Below are positions 1-6,296 of a stretch of DNA of 6,648 nt, piece after piece. Under the pieces are notes generated by a model. It was not told the DNA's origin. It saw nothing but the letters and a program-made list of their open reading frames with translations, and did not search any database. The translations under genes and the position numbers were made by a program. Origin of the DNA: an uncultured Opitutia bacterium (GTDB lineage Bacteria > Verrucomicrobiota > Verrucomicrobiia > Opitutales > JABJCN01); the NCBI GenBank assembly GCA_913046175.1, contig CAJWSN010000073.1, forward strand, positions 1 to 6,648, given 5' to 3'. How positions within the stretch are numbered: the first letter of the stretch is position 1; the number at the start of each line of letters is the position of its first letter.

Positions 1-482
1 ACAAGCCCTCGAAAGAGCACCCCAAGAGGCCGATTCTCGGCTTTGATTGTCCAAGGAGCGAGGTCAGCGGGGCCCGGCTCTGGGGCTGGGCCAAGGAGAC
101 CTACGGCCGGCCCGAACATTTCTTCCGGCAGTTTTACATCCTGAATTTCTGTCCGCTTATTTTCATGGAGGAGTCAGGCCGCAACCTGACTCCTGACAAG
201 CTGCCTGCTTCAATTGCCAATCCTCTCGAAGATGCCTGTGATTGGCATCTTCAGGAACTAACCGGGTTGCTGGAGCCGGAATGGGTCGTGGGTGTGGGCG
301 GTTTTGCTGAAACCCGGGCAAGGTCGGCACTGGGATCTGCGTCGGTTCGCATTGGACGTATCCTTCACCCTTCACCCGCTAGTCCCGCAGCCAATCGGGA
401 CTGGGCGGGGACTGCAACCCGACAGTTGGTGGAGCTGGGAATCTGGAATGAACAGGCGGTGATACCTTGCAACACGGATTGA
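1..482 (+). CDS. SMUG1-like (family 3) uracil-DNA glycosylase, C-terminal part, 5' end outside window
   Basis: Removes uracil and some oxidised pyrimidines from DNA by hydrolysing the N-glycosidic bond, the first step of base-excision repair in the cytoplasm/nucleoid. The frame is open from base 3 to the TGA at 480-482, giving 159 residues; the first in-frame ATG (165) lies inside conserved sequence and is not the start. Visible family signatures, recalled from vertebrate SMUG1, are HPKRPILGFDC (fragment residues 6-16), SEVSGARLWGW (19-29), NFCPLIF (48-54, with the Asn expected to contact uracil), GRNLTP (59-64), VVGVGGFAE (95-103) and HPSP (122-125, with the catalytic-loop His), followed by PAANRDW. 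The N-terminal water-activating motif lies upstream and is not visible. Vertebrate SMUG1 is about 270 residues, so roughly 40% is missing. The last ~10 residues after ELGIW look like a non-conserved tail. Family assignment is strong; activity is inferred. Confidence 0.9.
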   Translation, partial: KPSKEHPKRPILGFDCPRSEVSGARLWGWAKETYGRPEHFFRQFYILNFCPLIFMEESGRNLTPDKLPASIANPLEDACDWHLQELTGLLEPEWVVGVGGFAETRARSALGSASVRIGRILHPSPASPAANRDWAGTATRQLVELGIWNEQAVIPCNTD

Positions 483-507
483 CGCTGTCACTGCTCACGT
501 GTAAATT
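479..507 (+). promoter_or_regulatory. Putative sigma-70-type promoter for the LOG-family gene
   Basis: TTGACG at 479-484 (5 of 6 matches to the -35 consensus) and TAAATT at 502-507 (4 of 6 to the -10) are separated by exactly 17 bases. Transcription would start near 513-516, leaving a leader of about 25 bases before the ATG at 539. The -35 box overlaps the stop codon of the glycosylase, so the LOG gene could be expressed independently as well as by read-through. Only sequence match supports this. Confidence 0.4.
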
Positions 508-538
508 TAGACTTTTATTTTGATTCAAGACCCGACCC

Positions 539-1297
539 ATGAGTGACCAAGATACGTCCTTTCCCAAGCCGCCAAAGGCATACAAGAACATGGATTTCCT
601 TACGAGTCCGGAGGCCCGGAGCATTCGGATTCATTGTGAACTGGAAGAGCCCATGGTCCGCTTCAAGGAGGAGGGAATTGAAAACACGATTGTATTTTTC
701 GGTTCTGCCAGGACTCCTGACCCGGAACTGGAGGAAACCCCGTCCCGGAGCTCACGCTTTTATGCGGATGCCCGTGAGCTTTCCAAGCGCCTGACAACCT
801 GGTCCCTTGAAAAACACAGGGGTCGCAACGCCTACGTGATTTGTTCCGGTGGAGGTCCAGGAATCATGGAGGCGGCCAATCGGGGTGCCCAGGATGCAGG
901 GGGAGCGTCAGTGGCTCTTGGAATCAGCCTGCCGCATGAGCAGCATATCAATCTTTATTCCCCCAAGGATCTTTCTTTCGAGTTTCATTATTTCTTTATC
1001 CGTAAATACTGGTTTCTTTACATGGCCAAGGCGGTTGTGGCTTTTCCCGGGGGTGTTGGCACGATGGACGAGCTTTTTGAATCCCTGACGCTGGTGCAGA
1101 CAGGCAAGGTGACCAAGGAGATGCCGATTATTCTTTATGGTTCTGAATTTTGGGGGGAGGTGGTGAATTTCGACAAACTGGTTGAGTGGGGCACCATCAG
1201 CCCGGGGGATGTGAATCTCTTTCGTGTCATCGATACCGTGGACGAGGCATTTGACTACCTCACGGAAGAGTTGGAAAAACAGTCCTTGTCCGGTTAG
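539..1297 (+). CDS. LOG-family protein (lysine-decarboxylase-like Rossmann fold), probable nucleotide 5'-monophosphate phosphoribohydrolase
   Basis: A 252-residue predicted cytoplasmic protein. The two hallmark LOG motifs are present: GGGPGIMEAANRG at residues 104-116 and PGGVGTMDE at 170-178, whose Glu is part of the active site. Other supporting features are the first beta-strand/loop FFGSARTP (53-60) and the Arg-Lys pair in FFIRKYWF (152-159). LOG enzymes release the base from cytokinin riboside 5'-monophosphates or from AMP-like nucleotides; many were misannotated as lysine decarboxylases. At 252 residues it is longer than the ~190-residue plant/actinobacterial LOG type, because of an extra ~45-residue N-terminus and a longer helix-rich insertion before the first glycine motif. 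This fits the longer bacterial subgroup, where the substrate is less certain. The ATG at 539 is the most upstream in-frame start; no good Shine-Dalgarno precedes it. The gene starts 56 bases after the glycosylase stop and converges on aspS. Confidence 0.88.
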   Translation: MSDQDTSFPKPPKAYKNMDFLTSPEARSIRIHCELEEPMVRFKEEGIENTIVFFGSARTPDPELEETPSRSSRFYADARELSKRLTTWSLEKHRGRNAYVICSGGGPGIMEAANRGAQDAGGASVALGISLPHEQHINLYSPKDLSFEFHYFFIRKYWFLYMAKAVVAFPGGVGTMDELFESLTLVQTGKVTKEMPIILYGSEFWGEVVNFDKLVEWGTISPGDVNLFRVIDTVDEAFDYLTEELEKQSLSG

Positions 1298-1413
1298 GAT
1301 TGAACGACAGTCGCGTCAACCTTCTCCCATCACCAGGATTCACTCAAGGTACGTCGGAGCGTCGGGCACCCGAAATGCCGGTCAATTGGCACACATTGCA
1401 AAGCCGGAGTGTT
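1298..1413. other. Convergent intergenic gap, no clear terminator
   Basis: This 116-base gap separates the convergent LOG gene and aspS, where a bidirectional terminator would be expected. The only inverted repeats I see are TCGGG-CA-CCCGA, whose two-base loop is too short, and TGCC-N8-GGCA, which is only four base pairs. Neither is followed by a T-run on either strand. Termination here may be factor-dependent or use a weak hairpin. Confidence 0.5.
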
Positions 1414-3198
1414 CTACTTGTCCTGCTTGACCATTCTTGCGATATGCAAGTCACGCAACTGGCGGTCAGTGGCTTCCCCGGGCGCATCTGCCATAAGATC
1501 CTGTCCTTTTTGCGTCTTGGGAAATGCAATTACATCCCGAATGCTGTTTTTCTTTGCGAGGATGCCGACCAGTCGGTCAAAGCCGAAAGCAATTCCCCCA
1601 TGAGGAGGTGCGCCGTAGCGGAATGCCTCCAGCATATAGCCAAAACGGCTTTTCACGATTTCGGGAGGAATCTTGAGGACTTCCTTAAAAACTTTTTCCT
1701 GAAGCGATGTCTGGTGAATACGTATGCTGCCTCCACCAAGCTCCACTCCATTAAGCACCATGTCATAATGTTGGCCGCGTACGGCTTTGGGGTCTGAGTC
1801 AAGCAGGTCTGCGTCTTCAGGCACAGGGGAGGTGAAGGGATGGTGCGCAGAGGCGAATTCGCCTTTTTCCTCATCAAACAGCACAAGTGGGAATTCAATG
1901 ACCCAGAGAAAGTTGTAAACGTCGTCTGGAATGGTGAGCTTTTCGCGTTGAACGAGAAGTTGCGCGGCCTCAAGGCGTACTCGCCCAAGGATGGCACAAG
2001 CCCTGTCCCATTCTGTCGCAGCGAAAAAGACGATATCACCCTCCTCGACTTCGAGGTTTTCCTTGAGCGCAGCTTTTTCCTCATCTGAGAAGAACTTTAA
2101 AATAGGGGACTTCCATTCACCGGCCTCAGACTTGATGAAGGCCAGGCCCTTGGCACCGAGTGACTGCGCAGTTTCCTCAAGGGCTTTCATTTCGCCTTGG
2201 GTGATGTCAGCGAGACCCTTGGCGTTGAAGGCTTTGACGACGCCACCGTTGGCAATGGTTCCGGAAAACACCTTGAACTCGGAGTTCTTGAAGGTTTCCG
2301 AGAAGTCTTTAAGGTGGAGCCCGAAGCGGGTGTCCGGCTTGTCGACACCGTACTGGTTCATGGCATCATGAAATGTCATGCGCGGAAATGGCGTTTGGAT
2401 GTCAATGTTAAGGACATCCTTCCAGATTCTTTGCATGAGGCCCTCCATGAGGCCGTACATTCCTTCCCGGTCGATAAAGGAGACCTCGACGTCTATCTGG
2501 GTGAACTCAGGCTGTCGATCTGCCCGAAGGTCCTCGTCACGAAAACATTTGGCGATTTGGTAATAGCGTTCCACCCCCGCAACCATCAGCATCTGCTTGA
2601 ATTGTTGGGGGGACTGGGGAAGAGCGTAGAAATTGCCGGGATTCAGGCGGCTGGGGACGAGAAATTCACGGGCGCCTTCCGGGGTGCTCTTGAATAGCAT
2701 GGGTGTTTCCACCTCAAGGAAGCCGGTTTGGTCAAAATAGTTGCGTACTGATTGGGCCGCCTTGTGTCTCAACCGAAGAACCTTGAGGTTGGGGGGGCGA
2801 CGCAGGTCGAGGTAGCGATGAGTGAGGCGCAGGTCTTCGTTCACCTTTTCTGCCGTTTCATCCATGGGGAAGGGGGGTGTTGCAGAAACATTGTGGACGA
2901 TAAGGGTTTCCGCGTGCACCTCCACCTCACCTGTGTCCAGGTTCCGGTTGATGGTTTCCTCCGATCGATTGAGGACCTCGCCAGTAATCTCAATAACAGA
3001 TTCTGGTTTTAGGCTGGAGAATTGCCTGGCGAGTTCTTCCCTGGAGGGATGAAAGACGACCTGTGTGAGGCCTTCCCTGTCGCGAAGGTCAATGAACAGG
3101 ATTCCACCGTGATCACGGACAGAATCAATCCAGCCGCGCAGGCTGACCGTGTCCCCGGCATTCCCTGCCCGTAGTTCATTGCAATGCTTTGTTTCCAT
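1414..3198 (-). CDS. aspS: Aspartyl-tRNA synthetase, bacterial type
   Basis: Charges tRNA-Asp with aspartate using ATP; a class IIb synthetase of the cytoplasm, essential for translation. The 594 residues match the usual bacterial length (E. coli about 590). Domains in order are an N-terminal OB-fold anticodon-binding domain (about 1-105, with RGWIDSVRDHGG and FIDLRDREG), the catalytic core with motif 1 (LEVETPML, 161-168), the QSPQQFKQ substrate loop (195-202), motif 2 (FRDEDLRADRQPEFTQID, 219-236), the bacteria-specific GAD insertion (about 290-400), GGGSIRIHQ (488-496), and motif 3 (GIAFGFDRL, 535-543). The ATG at 3198-3196 matches the usual N-terminus of the family; the preceding bases are pyrimidine-rich and carry no Shine-Dalgarno. 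His30 and Glu81 sit at positions linked to tRNA-Asp versus tRNA-Asn discrimination (see findings). The gene lies 142 bases downstream of the propeller gene on the same strand. Confidence 0.97.
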   Translation of the reverse strand: METKHCNELRAGNAGDTVSLRGWIDSVRDHGGILFIDLRDREGLTQVVFHPSREELARQFSSLKPESVIEITGEVLNRSEETINRNLDTGEVEVHAETLIVHNVSATPPFPMDETAEKVNEDLRLTHRYLDLRRPPNLKVLRLRHKAAQSVRNYFDQTGFLEVETPMLFKSTPEGAREFLVPSRLNPGNFYALPQSPQQFKQMLMVAGVERYYQIAKCFRDEDLRADRQPEFTQIDVEVSFIDREGMYGLMEGLMQRIWKDVLNIDIQTPFPRMTFHDAMNQYGVDKPDTRFGLHLKDFSETFKNSEFKVFSGTIANGGVVKAFNAKGLADITQGEMKALEETAQSLGAKGLAFIKSEAGEWKSPILKFFSDEEKAALKENLEVEEGDIVFFAATEWDRACAILGRVRLEAAQLLVQREKLTIPDDVYNFLWVIEFPLVLFDEEKGEFASAHHPFTSPVPEDADLLDSDPKAVRGQHYDMVLNGVELGGGSIRIHQTSLQEKVFKEVLKIPPEIVKSRFGYMLEAFRYGAPPHGGIAFGFDRLVGILAKKNSIRDVIAFPKTQKGQDLMADAPGEATDRQLRDLHIARMVKQDK

Positions 3199-3340
3199 GG
3201 GAAAAGGTGTCTGGCTGAGATAGAATTTTCAGGAAGGTTGTGGGAGGAAACAGGTTTTCCTGCACCTGTCAGTTTAAAAAGTGGGGGAGGGTGGAAGTAT
3301 TGGTGACCGGGTTGGCGTGTCCTGCTTGACAACCAGAAAC
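3199..3340. other. Intergenic spacer upstream of aspS
   Basis: This 142-base spacer lies between the propeller stop and the aspS start on the minus strand and should hold the aspS promoter and any upstream terminator. I found no convincing -35/-10 pair at acceptable spacing. On the minus strand the segment is rich in C/T tracts. It contains the small inverted repeat listed separately. No tRNA-like T-box leader is recognisable; the spacer is too short for one. Confidence 0.5.
3250..3269. repeat. Inverted repeat ACAGGT-N8-ACCTGT in the aspS leader
   Basis: ACAGGT at 3250-3255 and ACCTGT at 3264-3269 form a perfect six-base-pair stem with an eight-base loop. On the minus strand the hairpin is followed by only three T residues, so as a terminator for the propeller gene it would be weak. 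It lies about 50-70 bases ahead of aspS and could instead be a protein-binding dyad or chance. Confidence 0.3.
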
Positions 3341-5470
3341 TTACTCCACATCGAAGCTGACCTGCGCGGTGCCTAGATTGCCACGGTCATCCTTGATGGT
3401 GATGATGATACTGTGTGGGCCGGGATCCAGCCCCATCAGTTCGATCTGAAACTCTTCCTTTTCCGAATCGTAAAGCAGGTCCTTGGGGAAAATTGACACG
3501 GCTTCATTCCCATCCAGGATATATTCAGCGGACCGAATAACGGAAAAGGAGTCATTGGCCGTGATATTCACCACTGCACCTCCTTTTGGGGGGGGATTCT
3601 TTAAGCCCGGACGCACTTGCGGCGCGTCGTTGTCGATGAGGAACTGCGAAGAGACGAGAAAATTGTTTTGTGCCTGCTTGTCCGGATTACTAACGCGATC
3701 CGAGGCGGTCACCTTCACTTGATAATAACCATCCTCCATGCCTTTTGTTGTGAAAGTGTGGATGGGGTTGTCGAGGCGGCCCGCAAGGGTGACCCAGCCT
3801 TCATTCGGGACCTTGCGAATCTGTACCTTGAACTCAAGTGTGTCCCCGTTGGGGTCATAAGCGTCCCATCCCGCCGTGAAAAGCCCGTCTTCGGGATCAA
3901 GGGCAAGCTGTCGTCTCGGTGGCGGAGTTGGCGGCGGAGTGTCCGGTAAATTTCCCTTCGTCAATCGATTAATATCCAAAACAGGCTTCAGGGCCTTGAT
4001 TGAGGTGAGGGTGTAGCCGGCAGGAATGATATTAATTCTACGAATGACCGGAATCGCATTGTTAAGCTGGTAAAAAAGGCGTACCCGGGACAGGGTGTTA
4101 TTGCTACCTTCAATCTGCACCTTGTACTGCAGGTATCGACGGGCATTCCCGGGTAGGTTGCCGGCTTCATCCACTGGCTCCCATTCGCTCCAGGTCCCGT
4201 TGATTTTCGGGGTGTTTCCTCCGCGGGCAAAGAATCGGTTTTTTTCATTTCTGGGAAATGCGCGGATGCGACCCCATCTTGCAACCTGTTTGACGTCAAT
4301 GGTATCAGAGACAAGCGTGCCCATGGTTGCCGGCTTGCTTGTTAGGCGGTAGATGTTTGCAGGGTTGCTGGTAAAGAGAAGAATCCCGCCATTTTCCTGA
4401 TTGGAGGGAAGGATGCTGGTGACCTCCCCCCCGAACTCGAGGGTTTGCAGAAGTTTCCACGCACCATCGCTTCCGACCTGATACAGCTTTCCATTGCTTC
4501 CAGTGCCGAGCAACCAACCATCCCGGCCCATCGATTGGAAAGAGAAGATGGGGGCGGAGGGATGTCGCCAAAATACTTCAACAAAGCCGTTGGGCTTGAT
4601 CTTATAAAACAGGCTCTTGCCCGAGCTTTTTGGCGGAGTTTCCTTGGTCTCACTACCCTTGGATGAATCGCCGCTGGATGAGCTGCCCGATTTGGATGCA
4701 GAGGATCCACTCCGTTTGAATGTGGAGAAAAAGATTTCCCCGTTTTCCAAGGCATGAATCTTGCGAACCTCGCCGCCAGAGGAGTTATAAAGCACCGTTG
4801 CATCAAAGGGCTCCTTCATTCGATAAACATTTCCGTCGGGGTCACTGCCGGCGAGAAGCAGGCCGTTCAGGTCGAACGCCATCGTGACGAAATGAGAGGA
4901 AACACTTTCATACCAGAGTTCGGCTTTATCCCCCGGCTTGAAGTCGGGGGGAATCCGATAGACTCGGCCACGGCCACCGGTGGCGACAAAAAGGCTCCCT
5001 TTCTTATCAAAAAGTAAATCCCAGATATAGGTGTCTGCCGGATCAAAGTAAATTTCCGGTCGTCCACCCTTCGGAATCCGGTAGACGCGTCCATTGGGGG
5101 AGGTGCCCACGTAAAGGGCTTTGTCCGGACCAATGGCGAGCGCGCGGGCCAGCATTTCCTCGGGCTGGAAAACGGTTTCCGCCTTGCCTTCCACATCAAT
5201 GGCAATGACGCGACCCTTATTGCCTGTGGCAACGTACAGGGTTCCATCCTCGGCCTGCTTGGCTGTCCATATGAGTGATGCCTGTAATTCCGCAAAGAGC
5301 TCAATGGCAGGTCCGGTCTGGAGAATGCCGTCTTCGGAGAGGGTCAGGTTGTTCAGTTCCGCATTTTCGAAGGTTTCAAAACCATGGTGGTTGATTTCTC
5401 TTGTGCGTACGCCATGCGTTTGGAGTACAGTCATCAGGGAGAAGCAAAGGAGGGTGGCTTGTTTCTTCAT
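3341..5470 (-). CDS. Predicted secreted beta-propeller protein with C-terminal Ig/fibronectin-like domains
   Basis: A 709-residue protein of unknown specific function. The start at 5470 is chosen over an in-frame ATG at 5536: it begins MKKQ followed by a hydrophobic stretch (ATLLCFSLMTVL), which fits a Sec signal peptide, and it avoids a 44-base overlap with the upstream gene. No lipobox is seen. About residues 60-380 form a beta-propeller: a blade motif of the form G-x-G-x-[VIL]-Y-x-[IVM] recurs near 82, 122, 163, 207, 284, 322 and 366 (e.g. GRGRVYRIP, PDGNVYRM, NGKLYQVG). A Ser/Gly/Lys-rich low-complexity stretch (about 253-286) interrupts one blade. Then comes an unassigned beta-rich region (about 385-485, with GTWSEWEP), a Pro-rich linker (509-520), a fibronectin-III-like domain (about 521-612), and a terminal Ig-like domain ending DDRGNLGTAQVSFDVE. 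The 22-base gap to the S55-family gene upstream suggests one transcript and a shared envelope or periplasmic role. Domain classes are inferred from pattern; ligand unknown. Confidence 0.85.
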   Translation of the reverse strand: MKKQATLLCFSLMTVLQTHGVRTREINHHGFETFENAELNNLTLSEDGILQTGPAIELFAELQASLIWTAKQAEDGTLYVATGNKGRVIAIDVEGKAETVFQPEEMLARALAIGPDKALYVGTSPNGRVYRIPKGGRPEIYFDPADTYIWDLLFDKKGSLFVATGGRGRVYRIPPDFKPGDKAELWYESVSSHFVTMAFDLNGLLLAGSDPDGNVYRMKEPFDATVLYNSSGGEVRKIHALENGEIFFSTFKRSGSSASKSGSSSSGDSSKGSETKETPPKSSGKSLFYKIKPNGFVEVFWRHPSAPIFSFQSMGRDGWLLGTGSNGKLYQVGSDGAWKLLQTLEFGGEVTSILPSNQENGGILLFTSNPANIYRLTSKPATMGTLVSDTIDVKQVARWGRIRAFPRNEKNRFFARGGNTPKINGTWSEWEPVDEAGNLPGNARRYLQYKVQIEGSNNTLSRVRLFYQLNNAIPVIRRINIIPAGYTLTSIKALKPVLDINRLTKGNLPDTPPPTPPPRRQLALDPEDGLFTAGWDAYDPNGDTLEFKVQIRKVPNEGWVTLAGRLDNPIHTFTTKGMEDGYYQVKVTASDRVSNPDKQAQNNFLVSSQFLIDNDAPQVRPGLKNPPPKGGAVVNITANDSFSVIRSAEYILDGNEAVSIFPKDLLYDSEKEEFQIELMGLDPGPHSIIITIKDDRGNLGTAQVSFDVE

Positions 5471-5492
5471 TTCTGTTCGTAAAAAAGTAGGT

Positions 5493-6245
5493 TCAGCGAA
5501 TATCGAGAGGAAAACTGTAGTTTCCACGAAAATCACCTTTTACCGGAATGGTGGTCTCCCAGATGGTGGTTTGGCGGATCGGTCTCACGATCTCCCCCCG
5601 GGTATCAGATGTGTAGAGTTGATAAACGGATGGCGGAAGTTCCGGTAGAATGGCACCCCGAAGATTCAGCCCGTAACTGCGCTTGAGAAGCTTTACGTGG
5701 ACATGTCGGTTGTCCCGTTTGAGTCTCAGGCGGGTCAGGATGTCCTCAAGTGAGGTTACATCGCCTGTGCTGGGCAGGTCAATTTTTGATGCGTCATCGG
5801 CATCGCCAACGAACACGACAAGTCGCTCTCCTGAGAATCCTTCCGGGATCGGCACCTCAATTGTGAGGGCTTCAAGTTCTGACTGGTAGTGAGCCAACTC
5901 CAGTTCAAGTTTGACCTTTTCACCGCCTCGCGGCCGTTTGCCGGAGCGAAGGCCGATCTTTTTGAGGATTGAATAGTTCACCTCGTTGTGGATCTTGACG
6001 TTAAAGGTGATCTCCTTCACCATTGGAGTCTCGAAAGGATTGTCCACAATCTTACCAAAAGCGGAGCGAAGCCCCATTGCAGCACGCATGATGCCGGATG
6101 AGCCATTGCCGAAATCCTGGTAGACCAAGGGTTTGTGCCCATCCAGAATTAAGGTGGTGTCGACCTCGAAGGATTGGTCCAGTTCAGTGTCCATGGAACT
6201 CGAAATGCTTTCCATAAGTGCCATCGCACAGAGCATGGGGGACAT
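5493..6245 (-). CDS. C-terminal part of a SpoIVB-peptidase (S55)-family protein; protease domain missing
   Basis: From the first in-frame ATG this gives 250 residues. The sequence resembles, from memory, the region following the S55 serine-protease domain in verrucomicrobial and acidobacterial proteins: an SPMLCAMALMES segment after the last protease-domain strands, a beta-sandwich with KIHNEVNYSILKKIGL, then EVPIPEGF..G...VFVGDA, a helical LEDILTRLRLKRDNRHVHVKLL segment, and the terminal signature LPELPPSVYQLY followed by an Ile/Thr-rich strand and a closing beta-strand. The family-like frame continues upstream of the ATG through EKRTLRSNLFCQRR to a TGA at 6294-6296, so 6245 is probably not a true start. 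The catalytic His/Ser region (GMSGSP-type motif) that should precede it is absent from every frame of the remaining window. This looks like a truncated gene, a pseudogene or an assembly break. It lies 22 bases upstream of the propeller gene, same strand. Confidence 0.65.
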   Translation of the reverse strand: MSPMLCAMALMESISSSMDTELDQSFEVDTTLILDGHKPLVYQDFGNGSSGIMRAAMGLRSAFGKIVDNPFETPMVKEITFNVKIHNEVNYSILKKIGLRSGKRPRGGEKVKLELELAHYQSELEALTIEVPIPEGFSGERLVVFVGDADDASKIDLPSTGDVTSLEDILTRLRLKRDNRHVHVKLLKRSYGLNLRGAILPELPPSVYQLYTSDTRGEIVRPIRQTTIWETTIPVKGDFRGNYSFPLDIR

Positions 6246-6296
6246 CCTGCGCTGGCAGAACAGATTACTTCGTAATGTGCGTTTCTCCGCATTTCA

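Noticed and set aside
1361..1372. TCGGGCACCCGA as the LOG/aspS terminator stem
   Set aside because: A two-base loop is sterically too short, and no T-run follows on either strand.
2197..2697. 166-residue open frame on the plus strand antisense to aspS
   Set aside because: It lies wholly inside the strongly supported aspS gene, shows no family resemblance, and is explained as a shadow frame; the same holds for the open frames at 1300-1797, 1991-2371 and 1653-2084.
3009..3332. 107-residue minus-strand frame over the aspS start
   Set aside because: It overlaps the aspS N-terminus in another frame, and aspS matches its family from the ATG at 3198.
5471..5536. Upstream ATG adding 22 residues to the propeller protein
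   Set aside because: It would overlap the upstream gene by 44 bases and bury the KK-plus-hydrophobic signal peptide that begins at the ATG at 5470.
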